DNA from: Pseudomonadaceae bacterium
Lineage (GTDB): Bacteria > Pseudomonadota > Gammaproteobacteria > Pseudomonadales > Azotimanducaceae
Length of the DNA: 64,000 nt
Assembly (NCBI GenBank): GCA_024743435.1
Contig: JANSWO010000008.1
Coordinates: forward strand, 62,001-126,000
Direction: 5' to 3'
In this document: positions 34,701 to 42,162 of the stretch, piece after piece
Layout: every line of letters begins with the position of its first letter
Position numbering within the stretch: position 1 is the stretch's first letter
The notes under the pieces: model-generated
The model's database searches: none
Told to the model about the DNA's origin: nothing
What the model saw: only the letters and a program-made list of their open reading frames with translations
Position numbers and translations under genes: made by a program

Positions 34701-35045
34701 TTACTGCACGACGGTCAGATTATCTTCCACAACCGTGACTCCCTTGACGCCCTCGGCGATTTCTACCGCCCGGCGGCGTGCTGCTTCATCCGGCACAGGT
34801 CCGTAGATGGCAACTACCCCTTTGCGAACATCGACGTTAATCGCAAGACCACTGACCTGACCATCCGCCAGCATTTTGCTCTTGATGATCGTTTGAATCG
34901 CTGCGTCGTCTGTGAACTCACCGGGCGTTCGGGTGCCCTCATTTCGATAGGTTGCGCAGCCAACGACGCACGCGCAGACAAGCAGCGTTGCCAGCATGCG
35001 CGTTATCGGAGCTTTTGAGCGTTGAGAAGTTACTGACTCATCCAT
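34701..35045 (-). CDS. BON domain lipoprotein
   Basis: A 114-residue protein. The N-terminus has a hydrophobic signal (MLATLLVCACVVGC) with lipobox VVGC, so a lipidated periplasmic protein is expected. The rest is a single BON domain: DDAAIQTIIKSKMLADG, INVDVRKGVVAIYGPVPDE, AVEIAEGVKGVTVVEDNL. BON proteins bind membranes or assist envelope stress tolerance. Start at ATG 35045 chosen for the signal peptide; the frame extends to 35204. Confidence 0.85.
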   Translation of the reverse strand: MDESVTSQRSKAPITRMLATLLVCACVVGCATYRNEGTRTPGEFTDDAAIQTIIKSKMLADGQVSGLAINVDVRKGVVAIYGPVPDEAARRRAVEIAEGVKGVTVVEDNLTVVQ

Positions 35046-35192
35046 TTCACACCACCGAGATTGCATGGAAATCCTGATTACTGGCCCAGAGCACTGGTGC
35101 ACGGCCGTTTTCTTGTGCGCCGTCCAAAGACCGGCCTGACGGACTTGTGCTCCAAGCCGGTACAATGCCGCAAACATCCGGGGGGAGCCAGC

Positions 35193-36128
35193 ATGACAGA
35201 ACACGATCCAACACCAGAGATTATCACCGACGGTCTGCGCTTTCCGGAGGGTCCGATTGCCCTACCTGACGGCGACATCATCCTCGTCGAGATCGCGGCC
35301 GGCGCACTCACTCGCGTAAAACCAGATGGCAGCAAGTCGGTGGTCGCCCAGGTTGGCGCGGGGCCCAATGGGGCCGCCATGGGACCGGACGGACGCATCT
35401 ACATCTGCAACAACGGCGGTTTCCGCTGGATCGAGAACAACGGCAGGTTGTTCCCTGGCGAGGAGCCTGAGAATTACACCGGCGGGCGCATCGAAGCCGT
35501 TGACCCGGCGAGCGGTGAAATCGAGGTTCTCTATACGAATTGCAATGGCCTGCCTCTACGCGGGCCAAATGATCTGGTCTTCGATAGTACCGGTGGTTTC
35601 TGGTTTACCGATCACGGCAAAACACGCTCTCGTGAGCGCGACGTCACGGGCATTTACTACGCAAAGGCCGACGGTAGCTTCATCGAGGAAGTGATCTTCC
35701 CGATGGAAGCACCAAACGGCATCGGTCTGTCGGCCGACGACAGCGAGCTGTATATCGCGGAAACCATGAATGGCCGGTTGTGGGCATTTAGCCTGTCTGG
35801 TCCCGGGCGTTTGTCCGGCGAACGAGGCGATCATCGCAACGGCGGGCGCTTGCTGAGAAGCCCAAGCGGCTACTTCCTGTATGACTCCTTGGCGGTCGAT
35901 GGCGCGGGCAACGTATGCGTAGCAACCATCGTCAACGGCGGCATTACCGTTATCTCGCCAAGCGGCGATGCGCCACGGCACGTTCCCATGCCAGATGCAC
36001 TGACAACCAACATCTGTTTTGGCGGTGACGATCTGAAAACCGCCTACATCACGCTGTCGTCAACCGGGCAGCTGGTCAAGATCCCCTGGCAGGATGGCGG
36101 TCTACCACTGCATTTCCTGAACCGCTGA
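35193..36128 (+). CDS. SMP-30/gluconolactonase/LRE family protein
   Basis: A 311-residue six-bladed beta-propeller hydrolase of the SMP-30 superfamily: LRFPEGPIALPDGDIILVEI (metal-binding Glu), GPNGAAMGPDGRIYICNNGG, GPNDLVFDSTGGFWFTDHG and APNGIGLSADDSELYIAET (metal-site Asn and Asp). Members hydrolyse sugar lactones or similar esters with a divalent metal. ATG at 35193 with GGGGGAG 5 bases upstream. No sugar-catabolic neighbours, so the substrate is open. Confidence 0.9.
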   Translation: MTEHDPTPEIITDGLRFPEGPIALPDGDIILVEIAAGALTRVKPDGSKSVVAQVGAGPNGAAMGPDGRIYICNNGGFRWIENNGRLFPGEEPENYTGGRIEAVDPASGEIEVLYTNCNGLPLRGPNDLVFDSTGGFWFTDHGKTRSRERDVTGIYYAKADGSFIEEVIFPMEAPNGIGLSADDSELYIAETMNGRLWAFSLSGPGRLSGERGDHRNGGRLLRSPSGYFLYDSLAVDGAGNVCVATIVNGGITVISPSGDAPRHVPMPDALTTNICFGGDDLKTAYITLSSTGQLVKIPWQDGGLPLHFLNR

Positions 36129-36290
36129 ACCCGGCTGCAATTGCACATACCGATCGCCCGACACAATGCTGGCCTGGGCAGGGTTTCTGCCTTAACATCA
36201 GACGCAAAGGGGCAGCGCGGCTTGGGAAGGCGCGCTGCTGAGCCGCCAATCTGACGATAATCGGAAAGTGCTATCGAGAGTCTTACAGCA

Positions 36291-36340
36291 GGCTTGAGAC
36301 AGCTTGAGACGACGTGAGAAGAGTTGAGAAAGAGTGAGAC
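36291..36340 (+). repeat. Five TGAGA boxes at exact 10-bp spacing
   Basis: TGAGA occurs at 36295, 36305, 36315, 36325 and 36335, each in a 10-base unit of the form nnn(T/G)TGAGA(C/A). The array ends 40 bases before the exbD start. One helical turn per unit puts all boxes on the same DNA face, as in cooperative activator sites. Regulatory role inferred. Confidence 0.6.
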
Positions 36341-36379
36341 AGCTTCCGGCGGCTGCGACAAACACTTGGGGGATTACAA

Positions 36380-36787
36380 ATGCGCAGAATGATTGGTGGT
36401 GGCCGCGACGAAGAGGCCGAAGACTCGATCAACCTGACACCCATGCTGGACGTGGTTTTCATCATGCTGATCTTCTTCATCGTAACGGCAACGTTCGTGA
36501 AAGAGGTTGGCCTCGACGTTGCTCAACCACCGGAAAACCCGCCGGAAAATCTTGATCCGGACAAAAAGAGCATTGTCGTGAAGATCACTAACCGCAATCG
36601 AATCATCATCGCCATGCGGGACGTCGATGAGCGCAACGTGCGCGCTAACCTTGAGCGGCTGCACGCTGAAAACCCAGAGGCTCCCGTGATCATCCAGCCG
36701 CATGACGATGCTGAAACCAGGCTCATCACCCTGGTGATGGATTCCGCTAACCTTGCCGGTGCCGCGGTGTCACTAGCTGCACGCTGA
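36380..36787 (+). CDS. ExbD/TolR family biopolymer transport protein
   Basis: A 135-residue protein: short cytoplasmic N-terminus, NLTPMLDVVFIMLIFFIVTA with the key membrane Asp, and a periplasmic domain. ExbD/TolR works with an ExbB/TolQ partner to use the proton gradient to power TonB-like transport or envelope work. No exbB, tonB or receptor gene lies alongside, so it is an orphan here; its partner must be elsewhere. Preceded by the phased TGAGA array and followed by a strong terminator, so it looks like a single-gene unit. Confidence 0.92.
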   Translation: MRRMIGGGRDEEAEDSINLTPMLDVVFIMLIFFIVTATFVKEVGLDVAQPPENPPENLDPDKKSIVVKITNRNRIIIAMRDVDERNVRANLERLHAENPEAPVIIQPHDDAETRLITLVMDSANLAGAAVSLAAR

Positions 36788-36811
36788 CCGCAAATCACTA
36801 GCTTGTTTAGA

Positions 36812-36838
36812 AAAGCCGGCGCATGCCGGCTTTCTTTT
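36812..36838 (+). terminator. Intrinsic terminator after exbD
   Basis: AAAGCCGGC-GCAT-GCCGGCTTT followed by CTTTT: nine-pair stem, four-base loop and T-tract, 25 bases after the exbD stop. The A-rich left side also allows it to work for the opposite strand. Confidence 0.85.
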
Positions 36839-36878
36839 GCCTGGCGAGTTTGTGCCTGGCGAGATTGTGCCTAGCGAG
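36839..36878. repeat. Three 15-bp direct repeats (GCCTGGCGAG core)
   Basis: GCCTGGCGAG at 36839 and 36854 and GCCTAGCGAG at 36869, with near-identical spacers (TTTGT, ATTGT). The repeats begin at the end of the exbD terminator T-tract. No function is known to me. Confidence 0.6.
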
Positions 36879-37099
36879 TACTACCGACCAGGTTTTCAAC
36901 GCCGGGCACCGGGATCTGCTAGCAAAACCTCGCTCGAGGTTTGAACTGGAGCGCGACTCAACCGACCCGTTCATTTCGCTCTATATGTTGACTGAGTCAA
37001 TAATAATTTACTGATATATTTCAATCAGTTGTGAAACTCTTGTGTAACGGGATGCGATGCAGATCGGATCAGATCAGAGCCAGGAAGAGCTGGGAAGAG
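36879..37099. other. Non-coding A/T-rich spacer with two palindromes
   Basis: No gene supported between the convergent ends of exbD and the phosphopantetheinyl transferase gene. It holds the perfect 13-base palindrome TTGACTGAGTCAA (36988-37000) and ACTGAT/ATCAGT around 8 bases (37010-37029) in an A/T-rich stretch, then a purine-rich tract with GGAAGAGCT repeated twice (37082-37101). Confidence 0.4.
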
Positions 37100-37813
37100 C
37101 TAAGAATCGATAACAAAGACGCTGATCACCCAGCCCCGCCACTCCCGCCAATAGCCGCGCCCGCTCTCAAGACGCTCACTGGCTTCATGTTCACCCGTGT
37201 AGCGCATGGAGAACGTCTTCGCTGCCAGATCAAACCTGCCTTGTACTTCCTGGAAGCCAATGAACGCGCCGGCGAGCGGATTGATGGCTTTGTACACGGC
37301 TTCCTTGGCACTGAAAACGATCGCGGGATCGAGGCCATCAATGGTGCGCTCTTCGCGCGTCAGCAGCCGAGGTACGAGGTCGGCCGATACTCGCCCCAAG
37401 CCTTCGATGTCGATGCCGACGCCTGCGTAAACAGCGGACGGGGCCACCAACGCTGCCGCGAGTTCATCGGTATGGCTAATCGCTCCTGCGAGCGCTTGAG
37501 GCCATTGCGGGCGACGTTGCTCATCGGCCACCAGATCAGCCACCGGAACACCCAATCTTTCGCACGCAAGATGCGCGCACAGGCGGCCGGTGCTGAACTC
37601 AGCGCGGCGCGACGCCACTGACTTGCTCACCGCCACAAGCTCGCGCGCGGTCAACTGGGCACAATGGTCGGCCACCGGGGCAAAAACCAACTCAGACTGC
37701 GCCGGCTCCGGCCATTCGAGCCGCTTAAGCCCGATAATGGCCGGATCAGTGAAGCCGACAAGCGTGGTTGTGAGCGAAGGGCTCGGGCGCCCATTGGGCA
37801 GTTTGTCTCTCAT
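37100..37813 (-). CDS. 4'-phosphopantetheinyl transferase (EntD/Sfp type)
   Basis: A 237-residue PPTase: AISHTDELAAA, GVGIDIEGLGR (Mg-binding Asp135 and Glu137) and FSAKEAVYKA (167-176). It moves 4'-phosphopantetheine from CoA to the conserved Ser of carrier proteins. The PKS-NRPS at the window start has two such Ser (ACP and PCP), making this the obvious candidate activator, though it is 31 kb away. The start codon lies inside an 11-bp tandem repeat with several out-of-use ATGs (see repeat at 37811-37849), and no clear ribosome site is seen. Confidence 0.92.
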   Translation of the reverse strand: MRDKLPNGRPSPSLTTTLVGFTDPAIIGLKRLEWPEPAQSELVFAPVADHCAQLTARELVAVSKSVASRRAEFSTGRLCAHLACERLGVPVADLVADEQRRPQWPQALAGAISHTDELAAALVAPSAVYAGVGIDIEGLGRVSADLVPRLLTREERTIDGLDPAIVFSAKEAVYKAINPLAGAFIGFQEVQGRFDLAAKTFSMRYTGEHEASERLESGRGYWREWRGWVISVFVIDS

Positions 37814-37849
37814 CTATTGGTCATCTGTCGGTCATCTATCCGTCATCAG
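37811..37849 (-). repeat. 11-bp tandem repeat at the PPTase start codon
   Basis: CATCT(A/G)T(T/C)(G/C)GT at 37811, 37822 and 37833, with a fourth CATCA at 37844. On the minus strand each unit carries an ATG, so four ATGs occur at 11-base steps, the last being the PPTase start. Copy-number change would alter the leader rather than the coding frame. Confidence 0.6.
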
Positions 37850-37969
37850 CAGATCGTCTTCGAGAAGTGTTTGAATCGTCGCCCGCAGGCGCCGGTAGAT
37901 ACTGACGAGATGCCTCAACTCACCGCCCAGCACTGGTTCACAGAATCACCTCAAGGTTACTATCTTGTC

Positions 37970-38584
37970 ATGGCAATTATCTTCTTGAACGGCTCCTCGA
38001 GTTCCGGCAAAACCACCCTCGCGCAAGCGCTTCAGCAAGTGTTGCCCGGTGCCTGGCAGCATATGGCGCTGGATCAGTTCCGTGACGGATTGCCCGGCCG
38101 GTATCGCGGGCTTAATGCGCCACCCGGTACGCCGGGAGACCGAGGGCTGAACGTCGTGCCCATCACTCGTGATGGTGAGCGGATGACCGAGATTCGCTTC
38201 GGCGATGTCGGCGAGCGCGCCCTTGCTGGCATGCGCCGGGCGATCGCCGCTTTCGCATCAATGGGCAACAACATCATCGTGGACGATTTGTTGTTCAAAC
38301 CCGAATACCTGGACGACTACCTTGCTGTGTTCGCTGACTACGACGTAACGTTTGTCGGTGTGCGCTGCCCTCTGGATGTGGTTAACGAGCGCGAGGCAAC
38401 GCGACCCGGACGCTTCCCAGGCACCGCCACCAGCCACTTCTACAGTGTCCACGCCCATTCGATCGCCTACGACATCGAAGTAGACACGAGTGAACTCGCG
38501 CCACGGCAGGCCGCAGAACTGATCGCGGATGCGCTGGATCGCCAGCCCAAGGCATTTGCCAATCACAGCGCCCAAACTAACTGA
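37970..38584 (+). CDS. Chloramphenicol phosphotransferase-like kinase
   Basis: A 204-residue P-loop protein of the CPT family: FLNGSSSSGKTTLAQAL (Walker A), NNIIVDDLLF, and VGVRCPLDVVNEREATRPGR. The family includes the Streptomyces enzyme that phosphorylates chloramphenicol, but most proteobacterial members are of unknown substrate. ATG at 37970; the frame extends to 37664 without support. First gene of an apparent operon: the glutathione transferase follows after 24 bases. Whether it confers resistance cannot be read. Confidence 0.82.
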   Translation: MAIIFLNGSSSSGKTTLAQALQQVLPGAWQHMALDQFRDGLPGRYRGLNAPPGTPGDRGLNVVPITRDGERMTEIRFGDVGERALAGMRRAIAAFASMGNNIIVDDLLFKPEYLDDYLAVFADYDVTFVGVRCPLDVVNEREATRPGRFPGTATSHFYSVHAHSIAYDIEVDTSELAPRQAAELIADALDRQPKAFANHSAQTN

Positions 38585-38608
38585 CACCACCCCCAACGAG
38601 AGCAAGCC

Positions 38609-39325
38609 ATGATCGATCTTTACTACGCACCCACGCCAAACGGCTGGAAGATAACCATCATGCTCGAGGAGTGTGGCCTGCCTTACACAATCGTTCCGGT
38701 CAATCTGGGGGCGGGGGATCAGTTCAAACCGGAGTTTCTCGCCATCTCCCCCAATAATCGCATGCCGGCCATTGTCGACTCAGATACTGGTCAGAGCGTG
38801 TTCGAATCGGGAGCGATACTCATCTACCTGGCGGAAAAGACTGGTCAGTTCATGCCTGCTGAGTCGAGCGAGCGATTCGACGTTCTGCAATGGCTGTTCT
38901 GGCAGGTTGGCGGCCTGGGACCGATGGCTGGCCAGCTGAGCCACTTCGTCAACTATGCACCAGGTGGGCCCGAGGCTAACGAATACGCCTTTGCCCGCTA
39001 TGCCGGCGAATACGACCGCCTGTTTTCAGTGATGGAACGAACGCTTTCTGACAATGAGTTTCTCGCCGGCGACTATTCCATTGCCGACATGGCGTCCTGG
39101 CCCTGGATTGTTCCTTACAAACACTTCAAGCAGGACATGACGCCATACCCGAACGTGCGGCGCTGGTTCGACGCGATGAAAAACCGCCCGGCGGTTCAAC
39201 GCGGCATGGACGTCGGCAAAGCGGCCCGCAGCGATCCCAGCAAAATGACGGATGAACAACGCAAACGCATGTTCCTGCAGACCGGCGCATCTGTTGCGGC
39301 AGAAACACAGGACAAAGCCAAATGA
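38609..39325 (+). CDS. Glutathione S-transferase (Nu/YfcG-like)
   Basis: A 238-residue GST: thioredoxin-like N-domain with APTPNGWKITIMLEECGLPY, NNRMPAIVD (cis-Pro) and ESGAILIYLAEKTG (glutathione-binding Glu-Ser), then the helical C-domain with FLAGDYSIADMASWPWI. The TPNGWK motif is typical of YfcG/YghU enzymes (disulfide-bond reductase or GST activity). The start of the halohydrin dehalogenase overlaps its stop (ATGA), so the two are tightly linked; conjugation of an epoxide product is a reasonable inference. Confidence 0.92.
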   Translation: MIDLYYAPTPNGWKITIMLEECGLPYTIVPVNLGAGDQFKPEFLAISPNNRMPAIVDSDTGQSVFESGAILIYLAEKTGQFMPAESSERFDVLQWLFWQVGGLGPMAGQLSHFVNYAPGGPEANEYAFARYAGEYDRLFSVMERTLSDNEFLAGDYSIADMASWPWIVPYKHFKQDMTPYPNVRRWFDAMKNRPAVQRGMDVGKAARSDPSKMTDEQRKRMFLQTGASVAAETQDKAK

Positions 39326-40014
39326 AAGAGTCAATGCGCCGGCTGGCCGGCAAACGCGTGCTCGTAACACAAGCCAACGACTACATGGGCCCGGCAACGG
39401 TTGAACTCTTCACGCGCGAAGGCGCAAATGTCATAGCAGACACGGGCGAGCTGACTGACCCCAACCACGCAGATGCTCTCATCAACGCCGCCGGCCGGGT
39501 TGATGTACTTATCGCAAACCTTGCGAGCAGCAATTTTGCTGGCATCGCGACCGATGCACTGCCGGACGACACCTGGCACACGGCCTTCGACATCATGGTG
39601 CACCCATTGCACAGGCTGGTGCGGGCCGTTCTGCCGCAGATGCTGGAACGCCGCTCGGGCAAGATCATTGTGTACGGTAGCGCGGTTGCCTTGAAGGGAG
39701 CCAAAACGGTCGCAGCCTACAGTGCAGCGCGCGCCGCACAGGTTGGCTACGTGCAATCGGTTGGCGTCGAAGTTGCGCCCAGCAATATTCAGATCAACCT
39801 CATCGCCCAGAATTACGTCGAGAACCCGGTGTACTACCCACCCGAGCTTCAGGACAACGAGCGGTTTCAAGCGTCGTTGAGGCGCCAGGTGCCGCTAGGC
39901 CGCTTGGCAACCGCTGAAGAGGACGCTCAATTCGCGCTGTTTCTATCCACGAGCGAATCCGATTTCTTCGTGGGTCAGGCCATTCCTTTCAGCGGCGGCT
40001 GGGTGCAGCGCTAA
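39322..40014 (+). CDS. Halohydrin dehalogenase (HHDH; SDR-derived)
   Basis: A 230-residue member of the SDR-derived halohydrin dehalogenases, which convert vicinal haloalcohols to epoxides and halide without NAD(P). The SDR lysine is replaced: triad Ser120, Tyr133 and Arg137 fits S-x12-Y-x3-R exactly. The glycine-rich nucleotide loop is replaced by T16-x4-Y21-x-G23, the HHDH halide-pocket motif T-x4-F/Y-x-G. The segment AQNYVENPVYYPPE and VGQAIPFSGGW also match known HHDHs, and the length is in the family range. ATG overlaps the GST stop. Substrate not known; the reverse epoxide-opening reaction is also possible. Confidence 0.9.
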   Translation: MKESMRRLAGKRVLVTQANDYMGPATVELFTREGANVIADTGELTDPNHADALINAAGRVDVLIANLASSNFAGIATDALPDDTWHTAFDIMVHPLHRLVRAVLPQMLERRSGKIIVYGSAVALKGAKTVAAYSAARAAQVGYVQSVGVEVAPSNIQINLIAQNYVENPVYYPPELQDNERFQASLRRQVPLGRLATAEEDAQFALFLSTSESDFFVGQAIPFSGGWVQR

Positions 40015-40044
40015 CTGTTGACGATCGATACAGGAGACAAAGTC

Positions 40045-40797
40045 TTGGACGCCATCAGTACCTTGCAGAGTTGGCTCGACGACGCCTCAAACATCGTATT
40101 CTTTACCGGCGCCGGCATATCTACCGAGTCGGGCATTCCGGATTTCCGCAGCCCCGGCACCGGTCTTTGGACAAAGATGAAGCCCATCATGTTTCAGGAT
40201 TTCCTGGCCTCGCAGTCGGTGCGCGACGAATCCTGGCGACGCAAGTTCGACAACAACTCCACCATCTCCTCTGCTCAGCCCAACGCGGGCCACAACGCCA
40301 TCGCCGAGCTGTCACGCGCCGGACGCCTGCGCGCAGTCATAACTCAGAACATCGACAACCTGCATCAGGACTCGGGCTTACCTGATGACGCCGTGATTGA
40401 GCTGCATGGCAATGCAAGCTACGCCACCTGCCTTGATTGCGGCCACCGCTTCGAGCTCGACGAGTTAGAAGGCCGCTTTCAGCGCCAGGGCACAATGCCT
40501 GATTGCGAGCACTGCACAGGCATCATCAAAACCGCAACCATCTCATTCGGGCAGGCCATGCCGGAACAGGCGATGTCGCGCGCGCAGCAGGCGACGACAG
40601 ATGCGGATTTGTTCATCGTCGTTGGTTCTTCGCTCACCGTGCAACCCGCCGCGGGCTTTCCCGAACTCGCGCACCACTTAGGCTGTCGGCTCGCTATTTT
40701 GAATCGGGAAGAAACGCCCCTCGATCCCATCGCCGATCTCGTGTTGCACGAAGAGATCGGCCAGACACTGGCGTTCGCCGTTGGCCTGAATGCCTGA
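40045..40797 (+). CDS. Sir2 family NAD-dependent protein deacylase
   Basis: A 250-residue sirtuin: FFTGAGISTESGIPDFRS, TQNIDNLHQDSG, the catalytic His in ELHGN, a Cys4 zinc site (CLDCGH and CEHC) and VVGSSLTVQPAAGFPE. It removes acyl groups from lysines and consumes NAD. TTG at 40045 is chosen because CAGGAG lies 8 bases before it; an upstream in-frame TTG at 40018 is the alternative. It sits 30 bases after the dehalogenase gene and overlaps the next start by 8. An NAD-precursor salvage pair lies just downstream on the other strand. Confidence 0.93.
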   Translation: MDAISTLQSWLDDASNIVFFTGAGISTESGIPDFRSPGTGLWTKMKPIMFQDFLASQSVRDESWRRKFDNNSTISSAQPNAGHNAIAELSRAGRLRAVITQNIDNLHQDSGLPDDAVIELHGNASYATCLDCGHRFELDELEGRFQRQGTMPDCEHCTGIIKTATISFGQAMPEQAMSRAQQATTDADLFIVVGSSLTVQPAAGFPELAHHLGCRLAILNREETPLDPIADLVLHEEIGQTLAFAVGLNA

Positions 40798-41644
40798 CAC
40801 GACGCAGCTATCCAGCGAGGTGCTGCCGACAGTCGAGGGTTTGCTCGCGCAATCGAAGCTGCCGCCGACGCAGCCCCTGAACGCAAAAGACGCAACGGTC
40901 GAACGCTGTAGCGGCGGCTATAGCCATGACAACTTCCACATCATCTGCAACCTCGGCGAGTTTGCCCTGCGCATCCGACGGGCAAAGCCACCTTCACCAT
41001 GGACAGAGCTTGAGTTTTTGACTCACTGGGCCGTTGGCCTCGCGCCGAGGCTGATTGCCTGGGATACAGCAAGTGGCAATCTTCTCAGCCAGTGGTGTTC
41101 CTGGCCCAGTCAACACAAGAACGCCCCGACGCTGGACAGTTGCCTGCAACTACTCAGCACGATTGCCACGTTGCCAGTGCCACCAGGCCAGTGTCGGCCC
41201 TACCCGCTTCGAACGCAGATACGTGTGTGGCTCGAGCACGCACGGGACGAACCAGCGCTCAAGTTGCTCGTCCAAACACCCGACCTGCCGGGTCCGCTTG
41301 TGCCCTGTCACAACGATCTGAATGGCGACAATCTACTGCATGCTGACAGCCAGTGGCTGGTGCTGGATTGGGAATGGGGAGGATTGAATAGTCGACTCTT
41401 CGACGCCGCGACGCTCGCCGCCGATTTACCGCCGGGCTGCGCAACGCTCGAACAGTTAACACCCGGCGCAACAGCTCAAGAGCGAGCACTCGCCTGGCGC
41501 TGGTTCTGCCTGCGGGAGTACGCATACGCCGTGAGCGCGTTGGTGAATCCAAACCCTGCAACACACATCGCTCTCATTGCCCAGCGTGATCGCTATCGAC
41601 GCGACCCTGCGCTCTCCGCACTCTCCGCACTCTCATGGACATAA
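40790..41644 (+). CDS. Aminoglycoside phosphotransferase / choline-thiamine kinase-like protein
   Basis: A 284-residue small-molecule kinase of the APH/choline kinase fold: GGYSHDNFHIICNLGEFALR (ATP lobe), VPCHNDLNGDNLL (catalytic Asp and Asn, Brenner motif) and LVLDWEWGGLN (Mg-binding Asp). It resembles thiamine kinase-like proteins. Start ATG overlaps the Sir2 stop by 8 bases. The 3' end overlaps the convergent NadR-like gene by 52 bases, where a 9-bp repeat encodes Ala-Leu-Ser units. Substrate unknown; a vitamin such as thiamine or a riboside is plausible from the pnuC neighbour. Confidence 0.75.
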   Translation: MPDTTQLSSEVLPTVEGLLAQSKLPPTQPLNAKDATVERCSGGYSHDNFHIICNLGEFALRIRRAKPPSPWTELEFLTHWAVGLAPRLIAWDTASGNLLSQWCSWPSQHKNAPTLDSCLQLLSTIATLPVPPGQCRPYPLRTQIRVWLEHARDEPALKLLVQTPDLPGPLVPCHNDLNGDNLLHADSQWLVLDWEWGGLNSRLFDAATLAADLPPGCATLEQLTPGATAQERALAWRWFCLREYAYAVSALVNPNPATHIALIAQRDRYRRDPALSALSALSWT

Positions 41645-42162
41645 GCCAGAGCCTGCTGAAAACGCGATTCACCTACGGAGGTTATCGTTCGATAGCGCCA
41701 ACCCAGCGAGTTAAGCAGCGCGACATAACGCTCAAACAACTCGTCTCGATCGTGAGGGTTCTCGCGCAGGTCGTCAGCTTGCCAGGGTAGGTCCGGCGCA
41801 CACAGTAGCGACAAGCGTGCAGGCGCGCATTCCAAGCCATCAAGCACGAGCTGTGGTATCCGTGCGAAGCGAACGTCGCACCAAACCGCGATCACCGTGA
41901 GGTCCGTATCAGCCACCACCAATCGATGTCCCGCCGCAAGCGCGCTGCGTTCCGCTGCCTGCTGAGCGCGCGCAATGGCTTCAACGTCGTTTATCGTATA
42001 GCCGCCGTCCACCAGCATGCGCGGCAGCAGCGAACGCGCAAGCTCCGGCACCCACACTCCGCCGAGATGGTGCGCCAGGCGCAAACTGAGACTGGATTTA
42101 CCAGACGACTCCGGTCCGGTCGCGCAGACCAGGGCTTGCGGTGCTGAAGCGCTCACGTTCAT
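41593..42162 (-). CDS. NadR-like AAA ATPase / ribosylnicotinamide kinase
   Basis: A 189-residue P-loop kinase like the C-terminal domain of NadR: CATGPESSGKSSLSLRLAHH (Walker A), VPELARSLL and VADTDLTVIAVW. It would phosphorylate nicotinamide riboside to NMN. The NMN adenylyltransferase and repressor parts of full NadR are absent. Start overlaps the pnuC stop (ATGA), tying it to the riboside transporter. The C-terminus (ESAESAESAGS) is encoded by the 9-bp repeat shared with the convergent kinase gene. Confidence 0.83.
   Translation of the reverse strand: MNVSASAPQALVCATGPESSGKSSLSLRLAHHLGGVWVPELARSLLPRMLVDGGYTINDVEAIARAQQAAERSALAAGHRLVVADTDLTVIAVWCDVRFARIPQLVLDGLECAPARLSLLCAPDLPWQADDLRENPHDRDELFERYVALLNSLGWRYRTITSVGESRFQQALAYVHESAESAESAGSRR
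41612..41636. repeat. 9-bp tandem repeat inside overlapping 3' ends
   Basis: CTCTCCGCA twice plus a partial third copy. It is in coding frame on both strands: Leu-Ser-Ala repeats in the plus-strand kinase and Glu-Ser-Ala repeats in the minus-strand NadR-like protein. Confidence 0.7.

Noticed and set aside
37031-37621. Plus-strand frame of 196 codons starting in the A/T-rich island
   Set aside because: Antisense to the PPTase with no recognisable motif, although the palindromes upstream make a non-coding antisense transcript worth testing.
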